Shown: positions 36,397-46,370 of the stretch, in pieces | Position numbering within the stretch: position 1 is the stretch's first letter | Layout of the letters: every line of letters begins with the position of its first letter | NCBI GenBank assembly: GCA_036725605.1 | Contig: DAIMDW010000016.1 | Coordinates: forward strand, 72,842-136,841 | DNA from: CALBTQ01 sp036725605 | GTDB lineage: Bacteria; Lernaellota; Lernaellaia; Lernaellales; Lernaellaceae | DNA: 64,000 nucleotides | Reading direction: 5' to 3' | Notes under the pieces: generated by a model | What the model was told of the DNA's origin: nothing | The model's database searches: none | The model's input: only the letters and a program-made list of their open reading frames with translations | Program-made: the position numbers and the translations under genes

Positions 36397-36825
36397 TCAC
36401 GGTGTGGCGTCGTCGTCATCGTCCGCAAAGTCGTCGTCGGCAGCGTCATCGTCGTCATCGTCGTCGTCGTCATCTCCGCCGCCGTTGCAGCCGGACTCGT
36501 CGATGATTTCATTCCAGTCAACACCGCCACCGGAAAACGGCCCGACGCCGTCCCAACTGTTCGCACCGTCTGCATCGCACTCCGACAAACAACTGCTGTA
36601 CAACGAGTTACAATCCTCGGTGCAGCCCAGCCGCAGGATCGCTTCACCGCCGGCCCAGATTTCGCAACCGACCAGGCAGATGTTGTCGTACTCGCACTCG
36701 CAATTGTCATGGCAGTTTTCGCCGCCGTCGTCGTTGTCATCATCGTCGTCGTCATCACATGAGGAAACCACAACAAACGCCGTCACCAAAACAAGAGTCA
36801 AAACCGCAAGCGTACGCCAGATCAT
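36397..36825 (-). CDS. Small Cys-rich lipoprotein with Asp tracts at both ends
   Basis: The 142-residue protein has a signal peptide with lipobox VVSSC. An immediate tract of Asp is followed by a Cys-rich core (ENCHDNCECEYDNICLVGCE, GCTEDCNSLYSSCLSECDAD) with about ten Cys at regular spacing, compatible with disulfides. A C-terminal Asp tract comes last. The ATG at 36825 has GGGAGG upstream. The core C-x3-C pattern recalls helical-hairpin Cys motifs, but no family is named. Confidence 0.7.
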   Translation of the reverse strand: MIWRTLAVLTLVLVTAFVVVSSCDDDDDDDNDDGGENCHDNCECEYDNICLVGCEIWAGGEAILRLGCTEDCNSLYSSCLSECDADGANSWDGVGPFSGGGVDWNEIIDESGCNGGGDDDDDDDDDDAADDDFADDDDDATP

Positions 36826-36921
36826 AAACAAACCTCCCGCTAGTGTTATTGATATCAGATATTACGCTGCACACTTGATCGGCCCATGGTGAGAGACGTT
36901 TGTTAGTTTGTCAATCTATTT

Positions 36922-38838
36922 TCATTGCGAGGCGAGGTGCTTGTCGAGAAACGCGGCCATGCGCGGATACGCGTCGCGCTTGTTCTTCAGCTTGCGCAGC
37001 CCGTGCCCCTCGTCGGCGTAGACCAGCAGTTCGACCGGCAAATTGCGCGCCCGCATCGCCTCGGCCACCTGCTCGGCTTCGTGCAGCGGCACCCGCGGAT
37101 CGTTCTTGCCGTGGATGAGCATTAGCGGCGCCTTGATGCGCTCGATCTTGTGCAGCGGGCTGATACGGCGCAGCAGTTCGCGGTCGGCGTCCAGGCTGCC
37201 GTATTCGGCCTCGCGGATCTTGCGCCGCCAGGGACCGGTTTTCTCCAGGAACGTCTCGAAGTTGGCGATGCCCACCACGCACACGCCCGCCGCGAACAGG
37301 TCGGGGTATTCGGTCAGGCCGGCCAGCACCATGAAACCGCCGTAGCTGCCGCCCAGCAACGCGATGCGCCGCGCGTCGATTTGCGGCAGGTTCTTGGCGA
37401 TGAACGCGACCGCGTCGGCCATGTCGCGCACGCTGTCCATCCGTTTGCCGACGTCGTCCAGCGCCAGGTATTGCTTGCCGTAGCCCGCCGAGCCGCGCAC
37501 GTTCGGCGCGAAGATCGCATAACCGCGATTGAGGAAGTACTGGAACAGATAGCTGAAGTCCGGCGTCTCCTGTCCCTCGGGCCCGCCGTGCAGGTACATG
37601 ATGCACGGGGCCTTCTCGCCGGCGGCGAGGTTTTTCGGCAGATACACGAAGGCGGGCACGACCAGATTGTCCTGCGTCGGGTAGGTGACCAGCCGCGGCG
37701 CGACGAAACTTTCGACCGGCACGCCGCCGGTGCTGGAAAGCGTCAGGCGGCGCGTCTGGCCCGTTTTCGTTTCCACCACGTAGATGTCCGCCGGGCTCGT
37801 CGCGTTCGAGTAGGTCAGCGCCAGGAAATCGCCGCGCGTCGAGAAGTGCGCGTTGCGCACCACGCCCTCGGGCAGTTGCGGCGGCGGCAGCAGGTCCATC
37901 AGGTTGCGCTTGTTGATTTTCGCCACGACCATCTTGGTGAAGCCGTGCATGTTCAACGCGTACATCATGTGCGTGCCGGTGCGCGAAAAGGTAAGCAGCG
38001 ACGTGTCCCACCGGCCCGCGTCCAGGTAGTTCAGTTTCATCTGCCGCACGTCATAAAACGCCTGCTTGGCGAAATCCGAACCCAGGTTGCCGACCAGGTA
38101 GAATCCCTCGGCCGACTTCGGACCGACCGGCCAGCGCACGTGCGAGTACGTCGCCCAACCCGCGTGCGGCGTGAGCAACTCCGGCGCGGTATCCGGCGTG
38201 AGCAAATCCACCAGATACAGGTTGTTGTTGAAATTCGACTCCACCTCGGAAATCACCAGCTTCTCGCCGCTGGGCGAAAACGCCAACGCTTCGAGGTACG
38301 CGTCTTTTTGCATGACCAACCGCGACTCGCGCGTGGCCAGGTCCATCACGTAGACGTCGAAGAAAGCCGTGTTGCGCCGGTTGGACGAGTAGGCGATCGT
38401 CTTGCCGTCGCGCGACCAGGCGCCCAGATCGAAGATGAACTCGTCGGGCCCGGTGATCTGCTCGATGCGATGCCCGTGCGCGTCCATCGCAAACAGTTGC
38501 CGGCGCTCGTCGCCGCCCGCGGCCTTGCCCAACAGAATGAAATTCTCGTCGGTCGGCGAGGGAATCGCGTAATCGACCGCGTCGTCAAAGAAGGTCAGTT
38601 GCGTCGGGTAGCCGCCCTCGCGCGCGATTTTCCACACCTGGTTGGTGCCGGTGATGTTGGTCAGGTACACCAGCGACTCGCTGTCGGCGAGCCACCGCGC
38701 GTCGTACGCCTGCCGGATCTGCAAATAGGCGTCCAGCGGGTAGGGCGCGCCGTGCACGACTTCGCCCGTTTGCGCCGCCGCCCACGCCATGCCGGCCAAC
38801 AGAAAAATCAATATCGCCGCGATTGTCGCCCGTCGCAT
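36922..38838 (-). CDS. S9-family serine peptidase (acylaminoacyl-peptidase/DPP-like), exported
   Basis: The 638-residue protein has a signal peptide (MRRATIAAILIFLLAGMAWA). An N-terminal beta-propeller is built from WD40-like/TolB repeats (WSRDGKTIAYSSNRRNTAFF, FSPSGEKLVISEVESNFNNN, STRGDFLALTYSNAT). The C-terminal alpha/beta-hydrolase holds Ser in LGGSYGGFM, Asp in HGKNDPRVP and His in DEGHGLRK. These enzymes cleave dipeptides or acylated amino acids from short peptides that reach the tunnel through the propeller. AAGGAGAG precedes the ATG. The gene stands alone and its product probably acts in the periplasm, supplying amino acids. Confidence 0.92.
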   Translation of the reverse strand: MRRATIAAILIFLLAGMAWAAAQTGEVVHGAPYPLDAYLQIRQAYDARWLADSESLVYLTNITGTNQVWKIAREGGYPTQLTFFDDAVDYAIPSPTDENFILLGKAAGGDERRQLFAMDAHGHRIEQITGPDEFIFDLGAWSRDGKTIAYSSNRRNTAFFDVYVMDLATRESRLVMQKDAYLEALAFSPSGEKLVISEVESNFNNNLYLVDLLTPDTAPELLTPHAGWATYSHVRWPVGPKSAEGFYLVGNLGSDFAKQAFYDVRQMKLNYLDAGRWDTSLLTFSRTGTHMMYALNMHGFTKMVVAKINKRNLMDLLPPPQLPEGVVRNAHFSTRGDFLALTYSNATSPADIYVVETKTGQTRRLTLSSTGGVPVESFVAPRLVTYPTQDNLVVPAFVYLPKNLAAGEKAPCIMYLHGGPEGQETPDFSYLFQYFLNRGYAIFAPNVRGSAGYGKQYLALDDVGKRMDSVRDMADAVAFIAKNLPQIDARRIALLGGSYGGFMVLAGLTEYPDLFAAGVCVVGIANFETFLEKTGPWRRKIREAEYGSLDADRELLRRISPLHKIERIKAPLMLIHGKNDPRVPLHEAEQVAEAMRARNLPVELLVYADEGHGLRKLKNKRDAYPRMAAFLDKHLASQ

Positions 38839-39008
38839 CGGTCTCTCCTTGCTTGACTTGCCGGGCGATTGAAGCATCCGCCCGCCGCCCTGTCAACGAA
38901 AGATGGGCGAACTTCGCGCGGCCCGCTATTGTTGAGTTTCCGCACGTACGTCGCTAAAATAGCCGACCAAGAGGGCGTGTTGCCCGATGCAAAACGATCC
39001 GAGGAAAG

Positions 39009-39828
39009 GTGAAAACGATGACGATTTCCAAAACCGCCTGGCTCACCATGTTGCTTTTTTTGCTGAGTTTCGCGCTGCTGCTGGGCAACGCCTGCGACGA
39101 TGATGACGACGACAACGACGACAATGACGATGACGACGACAGCGTCGACGATGACGACGATGATGACGACGACATTGACGACGATGATGACGACGATGAT
39201 GACGACGACATTGACGACGATGATGACGACGATGATGACGNNNNNNNNNNNNNNNNNNNNNNNNNNNNNNNNNNNNNNNNNNNNNNNNNNNNNNNNNNNN
39301 NNNNNNNNNNNNNNNNNNNNNNNNNNNNNNNNNNNNNNNNACGATACGACCGACGACGATGACGACGACGCATTCGTCGACAACGGCGACGGCACCGCCT
39401 CCGATGGCGCCACCGGCCTCATGTGGCAACTCGTGCCGGACGAAAACGTAATGACCTGGAACGACGCGGTCGCCCATTGCGAGGCCCTTACGCTCGCCGG
39501 CCACGACGACTGGCGGATGCCCACCCTCGACGAACTGCGTTCGGTCGTTCGCGGCTGCCCGGTGACCATGCCCGGCGGCGACTGCCCGACCGACGACGAA
39601 TGCACCAATTGGGATTGCTGGGACTCCATCTGCACCGGTTGCGATTTGCACATGGGCCCGGGCGCCGACGGTTGCTATTGGCCCGATCCGTTTGCCGGCG
39701 CGTGCGAAGCGTACTGGAGCTCGATCATTTTGGATGGCGGCAAGAGCGCCTGGATGCTCTATTTCAAAAAGGCCGGGATCCACAGCTTGACGACCTCCGA
39801 CACGAATCTCGCCCGCTGCGTGCGCTGA
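39009..39828 (+). CDS. Asp-linker lipoprotein with DUF1566 (Lcl C-terminal) domain, interrupted by an assembly gap
   Basis: The signal peptide (ISKTAWLTMLLFLLSFALLL) ends at GNAC and runs straight into an Asp tract (CDDDDDDNDDNDDDDDS). One hundred Ns (39241-39340) sit inside the repeat. The frames on the two sides differ, so the gap length is nominal and the true linker length is unknown. Downstream, a DUF1566 domain is clear: GLMWQLVPDENVMTWNDAV, DDWRMPTLDELRSVV and YWSSIILDGGKSAW, with several Cys. Start could be GTG 39009 or ATG 39018. A paralog lies at 41695. DUF1566 resembles FGE/C-type-lectin-like surface domains. Confidence 0.75.
39241..39340. other. Scaffold gap (100 Ns) inside an Asp-codon repeat
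   Basis: Exactly 100 undetermined bases lie between two GACGAYGAT-type repeat tracts. A round number of Ns in a low-complexity tract is a scaffolding placeholder rather than a measured length. Confidence 0.95.
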
Positions 39829-39933
39829 AAAGTAGCCCTTTGAAAAACATTGGAGTAGGCAGCGGGTCGATTATTGTATGATGAATCGGGCAATCGATCC
39901 GGAATGGAGGGAAAACAAGTAAGGGAGGGTGAA

Positions 39934-40764
<831 letters not shown>

Positions 40765-40884
40765 GTGTGGACAACGCGTTCCGACGGCGCGCGAAAGGCG
40801 ATGAAAAAGCTTCGGCGGAATATTTTCCGCTTGCCGCGCCCGTTAATAGCGTAAAATAATCGGTATGAACCGGACGGGTGGGGC

Positions 40885-41532
40885 ATGAAGCTATTTCGCA
40901 TCATCGCCTTGAGCGGCTGGGCGCTCGCTCTGAGCGCCGTGCCCGTTTACGCCAACGTCGTGACCACCGAGTCGGTCGCGCGCAGTTCGCTGGTGAATGC
41001 GCTGCTGATAGTCTTCCTGCTGCTGATCTTCGCCGTTTTCTTTCTGTTGCGCCGCATCCTCTCGTTGACCTGGATAGGCGCGCTCGCCTTGCCCGCGGTG
41101 TTCGTTGTCGGCGTGATCTTCGACGATCCGTTCCAGGTGACGATCCTGGCGCTGTTCGCGTATTTCCCGGCGCGCTTCCTGATCGTCTTTTTCACGCCCG
41201 GTCGCGTCGTTCACGGCGGTCGACTGCAAGACATTCTATGGTACCTGCTCGTGTTCGCCGTGGTCGAGAGTCTGGCGTTTTACGATCTGCTGAGTAATTG
41301 GGCCTTCACGCATTACCGGTTGGGCGGACCTTGGCGCGTTTGGGCGCCCGATATCGGCATGATGAGTTATTTGCCCTACACCGTTCTTGTCCTAATCCCC
41401 TTGTTGCTGCTGCACGACGCGCTCGCCGGCCGCACGAAGACCGTGTGGAAGTTCATCCCCGCGCGCCTGGTGCGCAGCCGCCTGTTTCGCCCGGTGTTCG
41501 CCGGGAATGTAACGAATAATGACCACGCTTGA
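40885..41532 (+). CDS. Multi-pass inner-membrane protein of unknown function
   Basis: The 215-residue protein has an N-terminal signal-like helix (IIALSGWALALSAVPVYANV). About five further membrane segments follow (SLVNALLIVFLLLIFAVFFL, WIGALALPAVFVVGVIF, VTILALFAYFPARFLIVFF, LWYLLVFAVVESLAFYDLL, YTVLVLIPLLLLHDAL) and a basic C-terminal tail. No catalytic motif is seen. It lies between two Asp-linker lipoprotein genes, which may be chance. Confidence 0.65.
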   Translation: MKLFRIIALSGWALALSAVPVYANVVTTESVARSSLVNALLIVFLLLIFAVFFLLRRILSLTWIGALALPAVFVVGVIFDDPFQVTILALFAYFPARFLIVFFTPGRVVHGGRLQDILWYLLVFAVVESLAFYDLLSNWAFTHYRLGGPWRVWAPDIGMMSYLPYTVLVLIPLLLLHDALAGRTKTVWKFIPARLVRSRLFRPVFAGNVTNNDHA

Positions 41533-41694
41533 TTAAGTGCCGGGAGAGATCGGAAACGGGGCTCATTGTTTTCGAAAACCGGAAACAGATCATTATAATC
41601 CGTGTTTGTTATGAAAATTCATTTACGAGTTATTCTTGACTTTTTTTTGAATTGTTGGAATTGTTACCTAACTTAATATCTTAAGGAGATCGAA

Positions 41695-42372
41695 ATGAAG
41701 TCAATTATTGCCATTGGCGCCTTATTTTTTCTTGTTGGCTTGTTTTTGTTTTCATTTTCCTGTGTGGATGATGACGACGATGACGATGACAACAACGACG
41801 ATAACGACGACGACGATAACGACGACAACGATGCCGCCGATGACGATGACGACGATGACGATGCCGCCGATGACGATGCCGCCGATGACGACACGACTGA
41901 CGATGACGACGATGACGACACTGTGTCGGGCGATACCTGGACGGACGCCGCTTCCGGTTTGACGTGGGAGGTAACGCCCTTGAACGATTACCGGAATTTG
42001 GCCGGCGCGGAAGAATACTGCCAAAACTTGACCTTGGACGGTGGCGGTTGGCGTTTGCCCACCATAAACGAATTGCGTTCATTGATTCGCGATTGCGCAG
42101 GAACCATAACCGGTGGCGCCTGCAACGTGACGGATGGATGTGTGGAACTGGCGTGTATGAACGATCCGTGTATCGGTTGTGATGTTTGGGGCGGTCCCGG
42201 AACCGGTGGAGCCTATTGGCCTCCTGAACTTGCCGGGGCGCCGGGGCGGTATTGGTCGACCACCGAGGTGTCGGATTACGCCGACGCCGCGTGGTGCGTC
42301 GACTTCAACTATGGCCAAGTCGGTCACAACGAAACCGACTACAACAACTACTTGCGTTGTGTTCGTCCCTAA
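41695..42372 (+). CDS. Asp-linker lipoprotein with DUF1566 (Lcl C-terminal) domain
   Basis: The 225-residue protein has a signal peptide with FSFSC and an Asp/Asn/Ala linker (residues 24-76, units such as DDDAADDD). The DUF1566 domain follows: GLTWEVTPLNDYRNLAGAEE, GGWRLPTINELRSLIRDC, YWSTTEVSDYADAAWCVDF and LRCVRP at the end. Cys positions match the paralog at 39009 (C-x-GC pairs). The signal-peptide region is more AT-rich than neighbouring genes. TTAAGGAG precedes the ATG. The protein is likely surface-exposed. Confidence 0.82.
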   Translation: MKSIIAIGALFFLVGLFLFSFSCVDDDDDDDDNNDDNDDDDNDDNDAADDDDDDDDAADDDAADDDTTDDDDDDDTVSGDTWTDAASGLTWEVTPLNDYRNLAGAEEYCQNLTLDGGGWRLPTINELRSLIRDCAGTITGGACNVTDGCVELACMNDPCIGCDVWGGPGTGGAYWPPELAGAPGRYWSTTEVSDYADAAWCVDFNYGQVGHNETDYNNYLRCVRP

Positions 42373-42513
42373 AAGATCGATCAACAAAAAACAGACTGAT
42401 TCGGTTCCGGGATCGGGTCGTCGAAAACGGCGACCCATCCCTGGTTCGCGTCGCCGGCGCGCCGTGTTGCCATCGCCGTGCGCATCGACTATCATCCGTC
42501 CTTCCTTTGACCC

Positions 42514-42542
42514 TTGCACGAAGGAGGCGAGAAGGTTATTTT
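42514..42542 (+). promoter_or_regulatory. Candidate ssrA promoter
   Basis: TTGCAC (42514-42519) and TATTTT (42537-42542) are 17 bp apart. Transcription would begin about 20 bp before the mature tmRNA 5' end, leaving a short leader for RNase P. Confidence 0.5.
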
Positions 42543-42567
42543 TAAAAAGAAAGACGATCTTTGACAT

Positions 42568-42922
42568 GGGGGCGATACGGTTTCGACGGGGGGAAAATGC
42601 GGAGCGTGCTTGCGCGCCGAGGTCCGGGGCCTCGTAAAAATCCGGAACCTTATAGTTGCCAACGACAACTATGCCCTGGCTGCCTAATATAGCGTAGCCC
42701 GTCCCGCCCGGTTTCGTCGGCGGATCGGGGTCGGGGCGTCACACAGTCGACTAGTCGAAGCGGAGCTTGTCCGGGCGCCGCCAGGCGAATGCAAAACGGA
42801 ATCGGGTCGCGCCGTCCCTGTTCGTGGGAACGTCCGACCTTAAAACTCAAACACGAACTACGCTCGTAGACGGCCTCTCCAAAGCCCTTCGGACGCGGGT
42901 TCGACTCCCGCCGCCTCCACCA
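42568..42922 (+). ncRNA. ssrA: Transfer-messenger RNA (one-piece tmRNA)
   Basis: The 5' end GGGGGCGATACGGTTTCGAC and the 3' end GCGGGTTCGACTCCCGCC with terminal CCTCCACCA form the tRNA-Ala-like half. The acceptor stem pairs GGGGGC with GCCTCC and contains the G3-U pair that alanyl-tRNA synthetase reads. CCA is encoded. The messenger part has a resume codon GCC at 42658 and encodes the proteolysis tag (A)ANDNYALAA, ending at TAA 42685-42687. At 355 nt it is a normal one-piece length. tmRNA with SmpB rescues stalled ribosomes. The 3' end is a common target of tyrosine integrases, and gene content changes just beyond it. Confidence 0.97.
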
Positions 42923-43250
42923 CGACCTATTTTCTAACCGCTCTCTGAGCAGAAACGGCCGACTCCTTTACTGGACCGGCCTTTCGTTTTTCCTTTTGTT
43001 TATCGCGCCTTTCGGCTCTGCTGGTGTCCTGGCGTGGTCGGCAGCCTCGTGACGAGTTGACCCCCGAAAACCCCACATTTGCCCCCAAAACAGCCAATTT
43101 TCTCTCTCCCTCTCTGAATCTTGTTGACTTCGACCAACTCGTCAACAAGATGGGAGTGCTTATTTTTCAAGCACTTAGAGTGTTGCGTTTTTGATGCAGT
43201 TCGACTCTCACGCGGTAACTATGCGTTTCAGTTCCAAGATACAGAGGTAA
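42923..43250. other. Gene-free stretch between ssrA and DUF3124 gene
   Basis: It holds a probable ssrA terminator (42957-42993; GGCCG pairing with CGGCC, then CTTTCGTTTTT), a perfect 10-bp inverted repeat at 43119-43150 (TCTTGTTGAC and GTCAACAAGA, 12-bp spacer), and a 7-bp hairpin at 43155-43175 (AGTGCTT and AAGCACT). No gene is seen. Base composition falls toward AT along the stretch. Confidence 0.6.
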
Positions 43251-43796
43251 TCATTTAATGACCTTGCCAACACTCAGAAAGGAAATGCCCTGCTGACCGC
43301 TTGTTCCAATCATGACAGACTCAATAATCGGCTCAGAGACATCTTTTTCTGCAAACCATTCCACGATGAAATTTGCACCAGAACCGCCGGTTCGGTCTCT
43401 TTCTCCCACGATGTAGTCAAGGGTGGCCATCGCGGGAAGGATGAGCGGTGTGTCCGCATAGTCGCGAACAAGCTTCCCGGTCGTGTCGAAATATTTTACG
43501 GTGTAAATAACAATCGAATTGTTGAAATCCGTGTTTCGAATACTCAAAGTTGTAGTGAGGTCAAACTCCATGTCCTCCCTGTGGTAAATATGTGAGTAGA
43601 CTGGCACATATACAGTCTGGCCGACCGCTCGCGACAAGCCGCGCATTTCTTCCTGGCTCAGTTTTTTGCCGCCCGCACGGTCGATAGCGGTTGCGTTAGA
43701 GGGCCTTGGAGGATTGGAGCAGGAGCAGGCGAATCCGAACAGAATCAGAAAAAACAGATTTAACCATTTCAATTGAATCGTGTTGAGCAATTTCAT
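43251..43796 (-). CDS. DUF3124 lipoprotein
   Basis: The 181-residue protein has a signal peptide and lipobox (ILFGFACSC). The domain follows the DUF3124 pattern: VYVPVYSHIYHREDMEFDLT, TTLSIRNTDFNNSIVIYTVK, YFDTTGKLVRDY, GGSGANFIVEWFAEKDVSEP and VMIGTSGQQGISFLSVG. The function is unknown; the predicted beta-sandwich lies in the periplasm. It is divergent from the Kef-type antiporter, and this pairing is one I recall from other genomes. Lower GC than the chromosomal genes to the left. Confidence 0.85.
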   Translation of the reverse strand: MKLLNTIQLKWLNLFFLILFGFACSCSNPPRPSNATAIDRAGGKKLSQEEMRGLSRAVGQTVYVPVYSHIYHREDMEFDLTTTLSIRNTDFNNSIVIYTVKYFDTTGKLVRDYADTPLILPAMATLDYIVGERDRTGGSGANFIVEWFAEKDVSEPIIESVMIGTSGQQGISFLSVGKVIK

Positions 43797-43962
43797 CTTC
43801 GCTCCTTAAACTGTCCCAAGATTGGGCTTCCTTCTTACCGAGTTTTTCAGGGAATTCTATTGACAGGGCAGCGGAAATGTCAAATCAATTAGAGTGTTTT
43901 GAAGTCGGTGACTGGTTGAACACCGAGATGAAATCCACATTAAGGAGGCAAGGACCGGATTA

Positions 43963-45957
43963 ATGGGCATCGCGACAGATTTTATAGTTATTATTATTGC
44001 GGCACTCATCGGAGGCTTGATCGCGCAAAAGCTGCGACAGCCGTTGATCCTGGGGTACATCCTCGCCGGCATCGCGATCGGCCCCTATACAGGCGGAGTG
44101 ACCGTTTCGGATGTCCACCAGATAGAGATGCTGGCCGAAATCGGGGTGGCGCTCCTGCTTTTCGCGTTGGGTCTCGAGTTTTCGTTCAAGGAACTCAAAC
44201 CCGTTTGGCGCGTGGCGTTGCTTGGCACTCCGATCCAGATTGCGCTCGTTATCGGCTACGGATACTTGATCGGATCGTTTTTCGATCTGGACCACGGGGA
44301 AAGCATCTGGCTGGGAGCGATGCTCTCGCTTTCAAGCACAATGGTGCTTCTGCGGACGTTGATGAACCAGGGATGGATGGGCACGCTGTCCAGCCGGGTT
44401 ATGATAGGAATGCTCATCGTGCAGGATTTGGCGATTGTCCCCATGATGATCGTGCTCCCGCAATTGAATCAGCCTTCCATCGGCTTTTGGTTGCTGGCCA
44501 TCGATGCCGCGAAAGCCGCACTTTTTATCGTGTTGATGGTTCTACTTGGAACAAGGATTCTGCCCTGGGTGATGCGACTGATAGCAGGGTGGAACTCGAG
44601 AGAGCTTTTTCTATTGGCGATTACAGCGATTGGACTCGGCGTTGGATACGCGACCTATCGGATCGGATTATCATTCGCTTTCGGCGCATTTGTGGCGGGC
44701 ATGGTCCTCAGCGAATCCGATTTCGGCCATCAGGCTCTCAGCGACATCATTCCCGTCCGGGATCTTTTCGGACTGCTTTTTTTCACTTCAGTCGGCATGC
44801 TGTTGAATCCCGCTTTTCTGTTCAACAACCTATCGATGGTGCTAATTCTTGTTCTGTTCGTTTCGCTGGGAAAAGGTATCATTTTCGCAGTGATCACACG
44901 GTTGTTCGGCTACGGAAACATTGTCCCCCTCGCTGCTGGTCTGGGGTTGTTTCAAATCGGCGAGTTTTCATTCGTTCTCGCACGGCTGGGTATTTCCACA
45001 AAATCAATCGACAACGAACTCTATTCACTCGTTCTGTCCACGGCGGTCGTGACGATGATCTTGACCCCGCTGGTCTCCAGCCAAACGGCCAGACTCTATT
45101 CTCTAAAGAAAAAATGGCATAACTCCGAGCCTCTCGAAACCGTAAACCTCCCCGATGGCGGTTTGACAGATCATGTCATCATCGCCGGGGCGGGTCGAGT
45201 AGGGCTCCATATTGCGCGGGTTTTGAAACGGCTCAACCTCCCGTTTGTCATTGTCGAGATGGATCATCGTCGCTTGGAAAAGTTGAAACAAGAAGGCCTG
45301 CCGATCATTTACGGTGATGCGAGCCAACCGGTCGTACTTGACGCTGCGGAAATTAGGCATGCTCAATTGGTCTTAATCACAGTGCCAGGATTGGTAGTTT
45401 CCCGATCCACTGTAGAACAAGTTCGAAAGGTCAGTTCTTCACTAAAAATCGTTGCCAGAGCCTCAAATATCGAGCAAGTGGAAATTCTGCGGGAGATCGG
45501 CGTCCATGAAGTCGTGCAACCAGAGTTTGAAGCCGGTTTGGAAATGACCCGCCAAGCGTTACTGATGTTGAATGTTGCTCCCGTCGACGTTCACAAGTAT
45601 TCCGATGCGGTCCGCCGAGAGTTTTATGCTTCACTCTACGAGAACTTCTCTGACTATCGAGTGCTTTCTCAGTTTCAAAACGCCGAGACGCTATTTGAAC
45701 TGACGTGGATTAATGTGACGCCCAACAGTCCTATCGCAGACCGTTCGATTGGAGAGATCGGCATTCGTCGAAAGTTTGGTGTTTCCGTGGTTGGGGTTAT
45801 TCGGGGAAAAGAGCTAACACCAAATCCCGATGCTGAGTTCCGATTTCAAAAGGACGATAATATCGCTGTAATAGGTCGCCAAGAAGAGCGAAATGCTTTT
45901 CTCAACATGCTGAAAGAAGAAGGAGCGCCAATCGGGGGAAGCGCACTCCCCGATTAG
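43963..45957 (+). CDS. Kef-type CPA2 monovalent cation:proton antiporter with RCK domain
   Basis: The 664-residue protein has an N-terminal transporter domain of about 12 helices (1-385). Within it are GLIAQKLRQPLILGYILAGI, LLLFALGLEFSFKEL and FGAFVAGMVLSESDFGHQAL. A TrkA-N/RCK NAD-binding domain follows (about 400-520; HVIIAGAGRVGLHIARVLKR), then a TrkA-C domain (about 580-655; IRRKFGVSVVGVIRGKELTP). These proteins export K+ or Na+ in exchange for H+ under control of nucleotide or glutathione adducts. The stop overlaps the convergent recombinase-associated gene by 4 bp. Composition is less GC-rich than the left half of the window. Confidence 0.92.
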   Translation: MGIATDFIVIIIAALIGGLIAQKLRQPLILGYILAGIAIGPYTGGVTVSDVHQIEMLAEIGVALLLFALGLEFSFKELKPVWRVALLGTPIQIALVIGYGYLIGSFFDLDHGESIWLGAMLSLSSTMVLLRTLMNQGWMGTLSSRVMIGMLIVQDLAIVPMMIVLPQLNQPSIGFWLLAIDAAKAALFIVLMVLLGTRILPWVMRLIAGWNSRELFLLAITAIGLGVGYATYRIGLSFAFGAFVAGMVLSESDFGHQALSDIIPVRDLFGLLFFTSVGMLLNPAFLFNNLSMVLILVLFVSLGKGIIFAVITRLFGYGNIVPLAAGLGLFQIGEFSFVLARLGISTKSIDNELYSLVLSTAVVTMILTPLVSSQTARLYSLKKKWHNSEPLETVNLPDGGLTDHVIIAGAGRVGLHIARVLKRLNLPFVIVEMDHRRLEKLKQEGLPIIYGDASQPVVLDAAEIRHAQLVLITVPGLVVSRSTVEQVRKVSSSLKIVARASNIEQVEILREIGVHEVVQPEFEAGLEMTRQALLMLNVAPVDVHKYSDAVRREFYASLYENFSDYRVLSQFQNAETLFELTWINVTPNSPIADRSIGEIGIRRKFGVSVVGVIRGKELTPNPDAEFRFQKDDNIAVIGRQEERNAFLNMLKEEGAPIGGSALPD

Positions 45958-46370
45958 CGGGTGATGAACTTTAATGCGACACGCTGCTCTTCCCATTCCA
46001 ACGGAAACGCCTTGTTGAGGCGGGCCAGCGACAGACCGCTCGGTTCGCGGCCATAGAGGATAGCTTCGATGATGTCGGGGGCGAGGAGCGTCAGATGCAG
46101 TTGGCGGCTGACGTAGGCGCGATCCACCTTCAGACGTTTGGCGAGAGCAGTGATTGACGGGATGCGCCCCTCGTCGAGAATGCCTTTCCACTGGTGAGCA
46201 CGAACCACAGCGGCGACCAGCGGCTTTTGGTAAGAGGTTCGATCCGGCAGGTTCTGGGGCAGGCCCTCGGGCATGATGATTTCCTTGCGCCCGCCGCGTT
46301 TCTTGAACTGCATGGGAATGCGGATGCGGATGCTCTCACCTTCGTGTTGGACGGTGATTTTTTCATCCAT
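45954..46370 (-). CDS. HTH protein associated with the serine recombinase
   Basis: The 138-residue protein has an N-terminal beta part (ITVQHEGESIRIRIPMQFKK) and a clear helix-turn-helix (ITALAKRLKVDRAYVSRQLH), then LTLLAPDIIEAILYGREPSG and LSLARLNKAFPLEWEEQRVA, which resembles the ParB/KorB HTH region. It overlaps the recombinase 3' end by 8 bp and is thus co-translated. Small proteins of this type commonly accompany large serine recombinases; a role as directionality or accessory factor is plausible but not shown. Confidence 0.8.
   Translation of the reverse strand: MDEKITVQHEGESIRIRIPMQFKKRGGRKEIIMPEGLPQNLPDRTSYQKPLVAAVVRAHQWKGILDEGRIPSITALAKRLKVDRAYVSRQLHLTLLAPDIIEAILYGREPSGLSLARLNKAFPLEWEEQRVALKFITR

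Noticed and set aside
36404..36892. Poly-Ser and poly-Val/Ile frames on strands opposite the Asp tracts, here and at the other Asp-linker genes
   Set aside because: They are reverse-strand shadows of GAC/GAT repeats. None has a ribosome site or domain.
43190..43225. tRNA T-arm-like GTTCGACTC in the gap after ssrA, possible second att copy or tRNA remnant
   Set aside because: Only nine bases match the ssrA end, there is no acceptor stem or CCA, and the flanks do not fold as a tRNA.
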